Below, piece by piece: positions 1-7,449 of a stretch of DNA of 10,360 bases. The notes under the pieces were generated by a model, which made no database searches, had not been told where the DNA came from, and saw nothing but the letters and a program-made list of their open reading frames with translations. The stretch is from Actinomycetota bacterium (lineage in GTDB: Bacteria > Actinomycetota > Humimicrobiia > Humimicrobiales > Humimicrobiaceae), in contig DNFX01000286.1 of the NCBI GenBank assembly GCA_003486795.1, forward strand, positions 1-10,360, written 5' to 3'. A program made the position numbers and the translations under genes. Positions within the stretch are counted from its first letter, which is position 1. The number at the start of each line of letters is the position of its first letter.

Positions 1-1012
1 TGACCCCCATTTTTTTTGCGTTATATGCTGCAAGATAAGCTGCTGCAACTGCAACAGAATCAGGGGCATATCTGAGACTCCAGTGATGGGACTCATTTAC
101 TTCAACAGGAATTCCCCTTTCAGCATGCCATTTCATCACTTTCTGATTTTCTTTAATAGCGTATTCAAGTTTTCTTGAACTTCTGTTATCCAGTTCGTTG
201 TACCAGCATAAAGGAACCGCACACCATGCATTTTCAATTGTTTCATGAAGAACCTGTGCGAATCTGATAATATCATTTGTCCCGCTATAACATCTCATGA
301 TCGGGAAATTTCCAGTTCTTGCCGCGTCCCGGAGTTTTATCAGATCATCAGAAGTTCTTATGGGCACTCCTCCAGCGCCGTTAAGATTTCCCTTCATCTT
401 TTCAGGATGAAAAAAGAACTCCTGCGTATTCTGATCAGGCCCGAGTGATATGATATCAAGAACACCACTTTTAGCGATTTGCTTTATACCTTCTACTGTT
501 TCATTAAAGTCAGGCCTTCCATAATGATGTCTGAGCAATGGAACCGGCCGGTTATATACGACTCTGTCCAGCAATAGCTGTGGCGGTATGTTTTCTTTAT
601 AGTTTTCGAACTTATGTCCTTTTAAAAAATCAGAAATTTCTTTCTGGCTTTCCCCTCCCGTAAAAACCCTGATAAAGTTTTTACTGATTCCTTCTTTATC
701 AAGTGCTTCTGCTACAGATTTTGTTGTACCCAGTATAAGAATTATTTCTTTTTTCTCTATCTTTTTTTCCAGCTTTTTTAAAAGTTCCTTAAAAGCGATT
801 ATGGCACTTTCCGGTGAAAGCCTGTAACTTATTCCGAGAATATCCGGTTTGAATTCATCAACCTTCAATACAAGATCATCGATTTCAAGAGCTGAACCAC
901 CGAAACTGACATTAAATCCTTCGTCCTTTGCAGTTTGTAAAAATTTCAGCATACCTGCAACATGAACACAGCCTGCAATGGAAGCTCCAAGTATTCTCAA
1001 ACCTTTCTTCAT
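1..1012 (-). CDS. B12-binding-domain protein with unrecognised C-terminal domain (partial, C-terminus off left edge)
   Basis: Translating the minus strand from the ATG at 1012 gives 337 residues without a stop before the window edge. Residues 1-120 look like a cobalamin-binding Rossmann-like domain: ILGASIAG, then C15-x-H17-x-x-G20 where the family has DxHxxG, then S62-Y-R-L65 as the SxL motif, and LG95-T96 about 29 residues later where the GG usually lies. H17 would be the lower cobalt ligand; the usual Asp is Cys15. Residues about 150-337 are a second domain with striking motifs (HHYGRPD at 162-168, LGPDQNTQ at 190-197, GAGGVPIRT at 212-220, NESHHW at 306-311) that I cannot assign; a TIM-barrel-like catalytic domain is possible. 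There is no radical-SAM CxxxCxxC. GAGGGGG at 1029-1023 contains a plausible ribosome site 10 bases upstream of ATG. The start overlaps the dehydrogenase stop (ATGA), so translation is probably coupled. A B12-dependent mutase or corrinoid methyl carrier are both possible; substrate unknown. The gene is certain, the B12 call likely, the activity open. Confidence 0.8.
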   Translation of the reverse strand, partial: MKKGLRILGASIAGCVHVAGMLKFLQTAKDEGFNVSFGGSALEIDDLVLKVDEFKPDILGISYRLSPESAIIAFKELLKKLEKKIEKKEIILILGTTKSVAEALDKEGISKNFIRVFTGGESQKEISDFLKGHKFENYKENIPPQLLLDRVVYNRPVPLLRHHYGRPDFNETVEGIKQIAKSGVLDIISLGPDQNTQEFFFHPEKMKGNLNGAGGVPIRTSDDLIKLRDAARTGNFPIMRCYSGTNDIIRFAQVLHETIENAWCAVPLCWYNELDNRSSRKLEYAIKENQKVMKWHAERGIPVEVNESHHWSLRYAPDSVAVAAAYLAAYNAKKMGV

Positions 1013-2109
1013 TTTTTCAATTCCCCCTCAATAAAGACATTTCTTATTTGCTCCAGATCCAGGTTTTCAAGTCCAAGCCTTTTGAGATTTCTTCCTGACT
1101 GCCTGAAGTCAACTTTAAATATGATATTTGCCATATCTATCAAAGAATCAGTTGCTTTTGTACTAATTCCGAATATTTTCCCAAATTCTGATATAGGTAC
1201 AAGACTCATTGGAACATCCTCAGTAATATATCTGTTGTTAATGGTCCTGGGAGCATTTATTCCTACATATCCGGGATTATTATGAATGGCATCAAAAAGA
1301 TTGTCTTCAAATATATTATATGCCATTGAAAGCCATTCAAGAGCAGTCATTACATTTTTACATTTCAATGCATGGGCAACTTCGACTCTCTCTCTGTCTA
1401 CAGCCTCAAGTATCTTAGCTACTGACTGCGTTACTCCTTCTATATAAAACTGGAAATTACCATAAGTTGCTTCTATGCGGCTTGCATTCAGTATTGTAAT
1501 AGCCGGATGGAAAACTGCCCCGATATTATTAAAACTTGTCTCAATTACACTTGTAGCTGAAATAAACTCAGGAAATGCTTCGTTTATAAGATCAATTACT
1601 GCATCTGTTTTTATTGCAGGTATTGCGCCAACCGGAATAGCCTGTTTTATCCTGAAAATCTTTACTGAAGCGGGACCCATTCCCCGGCTGGCATAAATAA
1701 AAGTCTGAGCTTCTGCGACAGTTACCTTGTTTCTGTTCCCTCTTTCTTTAAGAATATTGAGAAATTCAAGTGCCCCAGCTGTTCTGCCTGGATTAAGTAT
1801 TACTGTCTGCCCATCTTTTAAATAAGGTGCACATCGTTCAGCAATCGCACCATGTGCAAAAGCCGGAACTACCACCATTATTACGTCCGTATCTTTTATG
1901 ACCTCTTCAATATTGTCAGACACATACTGCAGCCTACCAAAACCATTGACTTCTCCTTCTATTTCTATTCCATGCATTTTGACAATGGGTTCTATCTTGG
2001 AATAAGTCCTATTGTATAGCTTCACAGGAAAACCTTTTATTGCAAGATGTGCAGCCATTGCCTTGCCGCCATGCCCTGCACCGACGATAGCAAATCTTAC
2101 TTTTTTCAT
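1009..2109 (-). CDS. NAD/NADP octopine/nopaline (opine) dehydrogenase family protein
   Basis: This is a complete 366-residue protein. The N-terminus is a Rossmann fold with the dinucleotide motif VGAGHGGKAMAAHL (residues 9-22), and residues to about 140 form the nucleotide-binding half. From about 180 the sequence follows the octopine-dehydrogenase C-terminal domain: NNIGAVFHP places H201 where the family has its catalytic His, and a later NNRYITEDVP segment carries the conserved RY..ED pattern. The family reduces an imine formed from an amino acid and a 2-oxo acid, or runs in reverse; ketopantoate-reductase-like relatives also share the fold. The substrate cannot be read from sequence. The start is supported by AAGGAA at 2120-2115, five bases upstream of ATG, and the length is ordinary for the family. 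The stop overlaps the ATG of the following B12-binding gene by four bases, so both products are probably made together and may work in one pathway. Family assignment is firm, reaction is not. Confidence 0.88.
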   Translation of the reverse strand: MKKVRFAIVGAGHGGKAMAAHLAIKGFPVKLYNRTYSKIEPIVKMHGIEIEGEVNGFGRLQYVSDNIEEVIKDTDVIMVVVPAFAHGAIAERCAPYLKDGQTVILNPGRTAGALEFLNILKERGNRNKVTVAEAQTFIYASRGMGPASVKIFRIKQAIPVGAIPAIKTDAVIDLINEAFPEFISATSVIETSFNNIGAVFHPAITILNASRIEATYGNFQFYIEGVTQSVAKILEAVDRERVEVAHALKCKNVMTALEWLSMAYNIFEDNLFDAIHNNPGYVGINAPRTINNRYITEDVPMSLVPISEFGKIFGISTKATDSLIDMANIIFKVDFRQSGRNLKRLGLENLDLEQIRNVFIEGELKK

Positions 2110-2458
2110 ATAATTTCCTTAAACTTTTGAATTTATAATTATATTGTTTTTAAAAATAATTTAAATTGTTTCAATTCTCTCAGATGTATAAGTTACAAAA
2201 ACAGTTTAATTTATGAGGTTTGTTTTTATAATAACACATTATGTTTTAATTTTTTAAGTAATTTTATTTTCAGCATCTCCTGTAATTTTTTTCATCTTTA
2301 AAAATCTGATATATTTTTTATCAATAACCTTTTATAATATTTATAAATCTGTTGGTACATATGAATTGTATACTCAAAAAAATTCTTTAATTAATTTTTT
2401 TGTTATTTTTTTAGTAACTTTACTGATTTGAAAATAAAAAAATAATCAGGGAGACTTT
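2110..2458. other. AT-rich intergenic region between divergent operons
   Basis: This 349-base stretch separates the minus-strand dehydrogenase from the plus-strand response regulator. I see no convincing ORF, no RNA gene and no strong repeat. It must hold the promoters for both directions, but only the minus-strand candidate is worth listing. On the plus side several TATAAT-like words occur (for example 2227-2232 and 2333-2338) without a good -35 partner. Near its right end CTGATT (2423-2428) can pair with AATCAG (2444-2449), a weak six-pair stem whose 3' arm touches the response-regulator ribosome site. Confidence 0.5.
2138..2165 (-). promoter_or_regulatory. Possible sigma-70-like promoter for the opine-dehydrogenase/B12 operon
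   Basis: On the minus strand TTTAAA (2165-2160), a 16-base spacer and a perfect TATAAT (2143-2138) lie upstream of the dehydrogenase. The transcript would start near 2131, giving a leader of about 22 bases that contains the ribosome site. The -35 box is weak and the region is so AT-rich that chance matches are expected. Confidence 0.3.
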
Positions 2459-2908
2459 ATGATTAATTCTTTCAAACAGGTTGAAATACTTCTGGTAGAG
2501 GACAATATCAATGACGCAGAACTTACCATCAGAGCTCTTAAAAAACATAATCTTGCAAATGACCTTTTTCATGTAAAAGATGGAGAGGAAGCTCTCGAAT
2601 TTGTTTTTGCAAAAGGCAGATATAGGGAAAGAAGCTGCAAAGACCTTCCAAAAGTAATACTTCTTGATCTCAAACTCCCGAAAATAGACGGACTTGAGGT
2701 TTTAAAGACTCTCAAAAAACATAAAGAAACAAGATTTATCCCCGTAGTCATACTGACATCTTCAAGAGAAGAACAGGATCTTGTAAAAAGCTATCAGTTA
2801 GGAGTCAACAGTTATATTCAGAAACCTGTAGATTTTGATAATTTTTTTTCAGCGGTTTCAGAAATAGGATTATACTGGCTTCTTCTTAATAAAAATCCTT
2901 ACTCTTAA
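2459..2908 (+). CDS. Single-domain response regulator, Rcp1/CheY-like receiver
   Basis: The 149-residue product is one receiver domain with no output domain. The acidic pair is E14-D15 (LLVEDN), the phospho-acceptor is D70 in [11 protein letters not shown], the switch threonine is T100 (ILTSS) and the conserved lysine is K122 (QKPVD). The longer loop between helix 2 and strand 3 ([19 protein letters not shown]) is typical of Rcp1-type regulators, which serve phytochrome-like or hybrid histidine kinases. No kinase is encoded in this window, so its partner lies elsewhere. The start is supported by AGGGAG at 2448-2453, five bases from ATG. The gene is followed after 59 bases by a receiver/HD-GYP gene on the same strand, so the two may share a transcript and a signalling pathway; that link is inferred from position. 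The family call is firm. Confidence 0.92.
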   Translation: MINSFKQVEILLVEDNINDAELTIRALKKHNLANDLFHVKDGEEALEFVFAKGRYRERSCKDLPKVILLDLKLPKIDGLEVLKTLKKHKETRFIPVVILTSSREEQDLVKSYQLGVNSYIQKPVDFDNFFSAVSEIGLYWLLLNKNPYS

Positions 2909-2967
2909 ATATTAAGAATTCTGATGTTCACATTGATAAATTTTAAAAAATAATTTCTTGTAAAAAA

Positions 2968-4014
2968 TTGGAAGACAAGCTGAAAATAATTTTAATTGAA
3001 GATAATAAATATGATGCTGAACTGATATCAAATGAAATCAAAAAAATCAGCAGGAATACTGAACTTAAGATAATTTATGATTTTACAGAATTGCAGGCTT
3101 CTTTTTTTGATTTTTCTCCTGATCTCGTACTTTCTGATTACACAATACCCAAATTTACCGGAATAGATGTAATAAAGCTCGTAAAAAAAATGTCAAAAAA
3201 CACCCCTATAATTATAATAACAGGCTCTATCAATGAAGAAACTGCCGCTTATTGTATAAAAACCGGGGCTGATGACTATATACTGAAGGATCATATAATA
3301 CACCTGGGTCCTTCAATAAAACAGTCAATAAAAAATAAAAGAATAAATCTCGCAAAAATCAAAGCTGAGGAAAACCTAAAACAATCAGAAAAGAATCTTC
3401 AGAAAACAGTCAGGGAACTTGAGAAAACCCTTGAAGAAATCATAGTAACCATAGCAAGAATAGTGGAAATGAAAGACCCTTATGTCGCAGGCCATCAGCA
3501 GAGAGTCTCTGATCTGTCTGCTGAGATAGCCTCTGTACTAGGAATGCCGGAAGAACAGATATATTATATAAAACTTGCAAGTCTCATACATGACGTTGGC
3601 AAGATTAATATTCCGGCTTCAATACTAAATAAACCGGGCAAACTCACAGAAATAGAATTCGAATTAATCAAAACCCATTCCCAGATTGGGTATGAAATAA
3701 TGAAGAAAGTCCAATTCCCATGGCCGATTGCAAAAATAATCCTTCAGCATCACGAAAGAATAAATGGTGCAGGATATCCATCAGGATTAAAAAACAGCGA
3801 AATTCTTGCTGAATCAAAAATATGTGCAGTTGCAGATGTAGTGGAAGCCATGGCATCATACAGACCTTACAGACCGGCAATAGGAATAGATAAAGCACTG
3901 GATGAGATTAGCTCGAATGCAGGAATTCTATATGATAAAAATGTTGTAGATGCATGCATATATCTTTTTAAAGAGAAAAAATACAAACTCAAAGAAATTC
4001 AGGATAATGCTTAA
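2968..4014 (+). CDS. Receiver-HD-GYP protein, probable cyclic-di-GMP phosphodiesterase
   Basis: This 348-residue protein has an N-terminal receiver domain (about 5-120: acidic pair E11-D12, phospho-acceptor D57 in LVLSDYTIP, T85, K107), a probable coiled-coil linker (about 126-160, rich in E, K and L heptads) and a C-terminal HD-GYP domain (about 160-340). Metal and signature residues are visible: H176 in DPYVAGH, H208-D209 in HDVGK, H237, H261-H262-E263 and the GYP motif at 269-271. The canonical HHExxDGxGYP reads with Asn266 in place of Asp, a variation I believe also occurs in other family members. HD-GYP proteins hydrolyse cyclic di-GMP (some act on cGAMP) in the cytoplasm; phosphorylation of the receiver would control this. 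The start is a TTG at 2968: an in-frame stop lies at 2944-2946, no ATG occurs before the receiver core, and no clear ribosome site is seen. It ends 15 bases from the convergent helicase gene. Confidence 0.9.
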   Translation: MEDKLKIILIEDNKYDAELISNEIKKISRNTELKIIYDFTELQASFFDFSPDLVLSDYTIPKFTGIDVIKLVKKMSKNTPIIIITGSINEETAAYCIKTGADDYILKDHIIHLGPSIKQSIKNKRINLAKIKAEENLKQSEKNLQKTVRELEKTLEEIIVTIARIVEMKDPYVAGHQQRVSDLSAEIASVLGMPEEQIYYIKLASLIHDVGKINIPASILNKPGKLTEIEFELIKTHSQIGYEIMKKVQFPWPIAKIILQHHERINGAGYPSGLKNSEILAESKICAVADVVEAMASYRPYRPAIGIDKALDEISSNAGILYDKNVVDACIYLFKEKKYKLKEIQDNA

Positions 4015-4029
4015 GTCCATTAATCATTA

Positions 4030-6129
4030 TCATTCTGTAAGCACCCATTTTTCAGAATAAAGATCCAGAATGTCTTTTTCTTTCAGAAACCTTGATATTT
4101 CCGATAAAGAAGAATAAGAAACTTCAAAATAATTACCACCTTTTCCACTATTATTAGGTTTTATCAAATACAGATTTTCTTTTGCTCTTGTAAGGGCGAC
4201 ATATAAAAGCCTTCTTTCTTCTTCCAGTTCTTCAATACTGTTCATTGACATTGTGCTGGGCAGATAGCCGTCAACAAGATATATTACAAAAACTGTATGC
4301 CATTCAAGGCCCTTAGCTGAATGTATTGTTGACAGTGTCAGTTTGTCTTCATCTTCATTCTCAGGCAAAGATGCGACCTGTGATTCTTTTACCGGTTCTA
4401 TTGTAAAATCTGAAAGAAAATCACCAATTTTTTTATACCTCTGTGATATGTAAAAAAGGGATTCAATATCCTTTTCCCTTTTATTGTAATCATCATATCT
4501 GTCCCTGAATATAGGGAAGTAATAATCAGAGATTATCTTTAATTTGTCAAATGGTGATAAATTTTTTTGCTGTAGAGCTTTGAGCATTTTATATAGTTTA
4601 TAAAGACCCAAGCAGTACTTTTTCTTAAATACCAGCCTGTTCCCTTCAGGCACATCGTTTTTTTCATTTATACAGTAATCATCATTTTCTGAATAAGAAT
4701 CTTTTAAATTTTCTTTTCCGATATATGTATTTTCATAAACAATTCTCTTAAGAGATTCAAAACCTTTTGATTCTGTAGAAATCCTGTCAATTATATCAGA
4801 AGCAGTTTTCCCTCCCACACCTTCAAGAAGCTGCAGAACCCTGAACCAGCTTATTGAATCTGAAGGATTATAATTAATTTTCAGATAAGCAATCAGATCC
4901 TTGATATGTGAAGATTCTGCAAATTTAACTCCCCCGTATTTGACAAATGGAATATCTGCTGAACTCAGCTCAATCTCAAGATCATCAGAATGCCAGGCAT
5001 TCCTGAATAAAACTGCCATATCTTTTAATTCAATTCCTTCTTCCCTTAATTCGAGAACTCTTTGAACTATAAATCTTGATTGTATGTTTGGATTCTGGGT
5101 TTCTATATAGGCAGGTTTGTTTGTGCTATCTTTTGTAGTGAATAATTTTTTTGAAAATTTTTCTTTTGAATTCTCAATGATTGCATTTGTCATATCAAGG
5201 ATAGGCTGTGTGCTTCTGTAATTCTGTTCAAGGGTAATTACTCTGCAGTCAGGAAAAACTCTGGGGAAATCCATTATATTCCTGAAATCTGCGCCCCTGA
5301 AAGAATAAATACTTTGTGAGTCATCTCCCACAACCATTATATTTTTATGTTCACTTGCAAGCAGATAAGCAATATTCGCCTGTATTCTATTTGTATCCTG
5401 GAATTCATCAATCATGATATATTTGTAGTAAGATGATATTCGTTTTCTTATCTCATCATTATCTTTAAGAAGTTTCTCGGTAAAGAGCAGCAAATCATCA
5501 TAGTCCATTATCTGCTTTTCTCTTTTATAAGACTGATATTCCATATGAATAATCTTGATTTCCTCTGCCCATTGGGCAAAATGAGGATAGTCTGTCTTTA
5601 AAATCTCATCTATATCTGTATTTCTATTAATTGATTTACTTATGACATCAGCGATTGTTGATTTTAAAGGAAATCTCTTTTCTTTTTTATTATATCCTAG
5701 TCTAGATCTTATAATTCCTACTGCACTTTCAGAATCACTGTCATCAAGTATGGTAAAGTTCTCCTGAAAACCTGTGAATTTTGCATACTTTCTTAAAAGC
5801 ATATTTGAGAAAGAATGAAAAGTCCCTCCGGCAACCCTGCCACATCTGTCATCAAGCAATATGCTTGCTCTTTTAAGCATATTTTCGGCTGCTTTTCTTG
5901 TAAAGGTGAGCAATAGAATATTTTCAGGTTTTACATTTTCTTCGACCAGTCTTGCAACCCTGTATGTGAGTGTTTTGGTTTTACCTGTTCCGGCTCCAGC
6001 TATTACAAGAACCGGTCCTTCATAAAGCTTCACTGCTTCAAGCTGCTGCAAATTTAGTTCCCTGTCATAATCTATTGAAAAACTGATTTTTTCAGCAGAT
6101 TTATAATCTTTTAGCTTATATTCTTTCAT
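4030..6129 (-). CDS. uvrD: UvrD/PcrA/Rep-type superfamily 1A DNA helicase
   Basis: The 699-residue protein carries the full set of SF1A helicase motifs in order: Q-motif LNLQQLEAV (about 25-33), Walker A GAGTGKT (45-51), motif Ia LLLTFTRKAAENM, GGTFHSFS, Walker B DEFQD (241-245), motif III VGDDSQSIYSFRGAD (267-281), motif IV EQNYRST (301-307), the 2B-domain GVGGKTASDII helix-hairpin-like segment, motif V STIHSAKGLEW (600-610) and motif VI YVALTRA (643-649). These enzymes move 3' to 5' on single-stranded DNA in nucleotide-excision and mismatch repair and in removing transcription or recombination roadblocks. Only about 50 residues follow motif VI, so the Tudor-like tail of typical PcrA seems absent or reduced, closer to Rep or short UvrD forms. 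It begins 31 bases after the sugar-kinase stop and probably shares its transcript. The ribosome site is weak (AGG about 12 bases upstream). Which of UvrD, PcrA or Rep it matches best is not settled. Confidence 0.93.
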   Translation of the reverse strand: MKEYKLKDYKSAEKISFSIDYDRELNLQQLEAVKLYEGPVLVIAGAGTGKTKTLTYRVARLVEENVKPENILLLTFTRKAAENMLKRASILLDDRCGRVAGGTFHSFSNMLLRKYAKFTGFQENFTILDDSDSESAVGIIRSRLGYNKKEKRFPLKSTIADVISKSINRNTDIDEILKTDYPHFAQWAEEIKIIHMEYQSYKREKQIMDYDDLLLFTEKLLKDNDEIRKRISSYYKYIMIDEFQDTNRIQANIAYLLASEHKNIMVVGDDSQSIYSFRGADFRNIMDFPRVFPDCRVITLEQNYRSTQPILDMTNAIIENSKEKFSKKLFTTKDSTNKPAYIETQNPNIQSRFIVQRVLELREEGIELKDMAVLFRNAWHSDDLEIELSSADIPFVKYGGVKFAESSHIKDLIAYLKINYNPSDSISWFRVLQLLEGVGGKTASDIIDRISTESKGFESLKRIVYENTYIGKENLKDSYSENDDYCINEKNDVPEGNRLVFKKKYCLGLYKLYKMLKALQQKNLSPFDKLKIISDYYFPIFRDRYDDYNKREKDIESLFYISQRYKKIGDFLSDFTIEPVKESQVASLPENEDEDKLTLSTIHSAKGLEWHTVFVIYLVDGYLPSTMSMNSIEELEEERRLLYVALTRAKENLYLIKPNNSGKGGNYFEVSYSSLSEISRFLKEKDILDLYSEKWVLTE

Positions 6130-6160
6130 TACAATTTAAACCTAAATCATATCTGTTTTT

Positions 6161-7156
6161 TTAAATCTGTTTTAAAATATTAAAAATATCAGCACTTTCT
6201 CTCTGCAGTCTTGCACCATAGCAGCTAATTACTTTACTGGCAAGAATTGAACCCATTTTCCCGCATGTTTCAAGATCTCTTCCGGTAAGGTAACCATGCA
6301 AAAAACCGGCAGCATACATATCTCCTGCTCCTGTTGTGTCGACAAGTTTTTCCGGCCTGGTGGCTTCTACTTTAATTATTTCTTCTTTATTAACAATTAC
6401 TGAGCCCTTCTCGGCACAAGTTATGACAAATATATTTTTATACTCTTTGCATTTTGATAAAGCATTCTTTAAATTATGAGTTTCAAAAATAGAAATTATC
6501 TCACTCTCATTTGCAAAAATTATATCTATTCCTTTATCAATCAGTTCCAGAAAGTCTTTCCTGTGTCTTTCTACACAAAAACTGTCAGATAATGACAGAG
6601 AAATTTTGCATTCTGTTTCTTTTGCAATTCTGATAGATTTGAGTATTGCTTTTTTTGCAACCTTCCTATCCCATAAATATCCTTCTATATATAAAATTCT
6701 TGAATTTTCAATAATATTTTTATTTATATCCTTTTCTTCAAGATTCCCGGCAATACCCAGTGATGTGCACATTGTTCTCTGAGCATCCGGAGTAACAAGA
6801 ATTATGCATCTTGCTGTAGGAAGATCGTCAAAATATTTCCCAGTCTGACACTGGACGCCATACAGTGAAAGACTCCTGTCAAATGTGCTTCCAAGAATAT
6901 CATCTCTGACTTTGCCAATAAATGCTACCCTGTTTCCAAGGCAGGCCAGACCTGCAATTGTATTTGCAGCAGAGCCACCTGAAACTTCTTCCTTATTTTC
7001 TATTCTTGAATATAATTTTTCTGCTGATATCTCATCAATAAGAGTCATTGAACCTTTGATGAGGCCGAAATCTTCCAGGAAAGATTCTTCAACACTTGCA
7101 AGAACATCTACTATTGCATTACCTATTCCTGTAACATCAATTATCTTGTTTTTCAT
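6161..7156 (-). CDS. PfkB-family carbohydrate/nucleoside kinase (adenosine-kinase-like subgroup)
   Basis: The 331-residue protein has both PfkB signatures: GGSAANT at 60-66, for substrate binding, and DTTGAGD at 273-279, where D279 is the catalytic base and the glycines form the anion hole. The opening DVTGIGNAIVDVLASV and the GGSAANT form fit the adenosine-kinase-like branch that bacterial genomes often label as sugar or adenosine kinase. It would phosphorylate a sugar or nucleoside with ATP in the cytoplasm; the substrate is not readable. The gene stands back to back with a LacI-family repressor across a 293-base control region, an arrangement typical of sugar use, which favours a sugar. 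The helicase gene follows 31 bases downstream on the same strand. The ATG at 7156 has only a weak A-rich ribosome site. No transporter or glycosidase accompanies it here, so the pathway is open. Confidence 0.9.
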   Translation of the reverse strand: MKNKIIDVTGIGNAIVDVLASVEESFLEDFGLIKGSMTLIDEISAEKLYSRIENKEEVSGGSAANTIAGLACLGNRVAFIGKVRDDILGSTFDRSLSLYGVQCQTGKYFDDLPTARCIILVTPDAQRTMCTSLGIAGNLEEKDINKNIIENSRILYIEGYLWDRKVAKKAILKSIRIAKETECKISLSLSDSFCVERHRKDFLELIDKGIDIIFANESEIISIFETHNLKNALSKCKEYKNIFVITCAEKGSVIVNKEEIIKVEATRPEKLVDTTGAGDMYAAGFLHGYLTGRDLETCGKMGSILASKVISCYGARLQRESADIFNILKQI

Positions 7157-7288
7157 TTTAAGATTATTTCTTTTTTTATTTTTAATAATTTGTTCACAAT
7201 CAATTTTAAATAAATTTTCATATTATTAAAACTGGCAAACACTGTAATTAAATAATGGAAATCAAAAATAATAATATTATTTATATTT

Positions 7289-7316
7289 ATTATCAGCAAA
7301 TTATAAAATCAGTCAA
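7289..7316 (-). promoter_or_regulatory. Probable promoter for the kinase-helicase operon
   Basis: On the minus strand TTGACT (7316-7311), a 16-base spacer and GATAAT (7294-7289) match a sigma-70-type promoter at five of six positions in each box. Transcription would start near 7282, leaving a leader of about 125 bases before the kinase ATG. The box faces away from the repressor promoter, with only four bases between the two -35 elements, so the polymerases would compete for the site. The AT-rich setting lowers certainty. Confidence 0.45.
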
Positions 7317-7320
7317 AAAG

Positions 7321-7348
7321 TTGACAGCTGCCTGAAAATAATTAAAAT
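7321..7348 (+). promoter_or_regulatory. Probable promoter for the LacI-family repressor gene
   Basis: TTGACA (7321-7326) is a perfect -35 box; 16 bases later TAAAAT (7343-7348) matches the -10 consensus at five of six. The start of transcription would fall near 7355, immediately before the operator palindrome at 7357-7370, which is where a bound repressor would block initiation. The leader would be about 95 bases. A perfect TATAAT at 7349-7354 is 22 bases from the TTGACA, which is too far to pair with it. Confidence 0.55.
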
Positions 7349-7356
7349 TATAATAC

Positions 7357-7370
7357 CTGAAACGTTTCAG
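7357..7370. promoter_or_regulatory. LacI-family operator palindrome
   Basis: CTGAAACGTTTCAG is a perfect 14-base palindrome with a central CG at 7363-7364. It is the classic operator form of the LacI/GalR family, in which the hinge-helix leucine opens the central CG step; the adjacent repressor keeps that leucine (L54). It lies just downstream of the predicted repressor transcription start, so autorepression is likely. It is about 75 bases upstream of the predicted start of the divergent kinase transcript, so control of that promoter would have to be from an upstream position. No second full copy was seen in the control region. Confidence 0.82.
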
Positions 7371-7449
7371 AGTTATTGGTATTTTTATTATAAACGTTAA
7401 ATTAATAAAATATAATTAGATTATAAATTCATTACTTTTATTTAAGAAA

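Noticed and set aside
1..1012. Radical-SAM B12 enzyme
   Set aside because: No CxxxCxxC motif occurs in the visible 337 residues; the cysteines present (15, 241, 264, 269) do not fit that spacing.
245..1285. Plus-strand ORFs at 245-448 and 962-1285
   Set aside because: They lie opposite the B12-binding and dehydrogenase genes, whose minus-strand frames carry clear family motifs.
4015..4029. Bidirectional terminator between the convergent HD-GYP and helicase genes
   Set aside because: The 15-base gap holds no GC-rich stem or T tract; nothing in it supports a terminator.
7321..7354. TTGACA paired with the perfect TATAAT at 7349-7354
   Set aside because: The spacer would be 22 bases, beyond the usual 15-19; TAAAAT at 7343-7348 with a 16-base spacer is the better pair.
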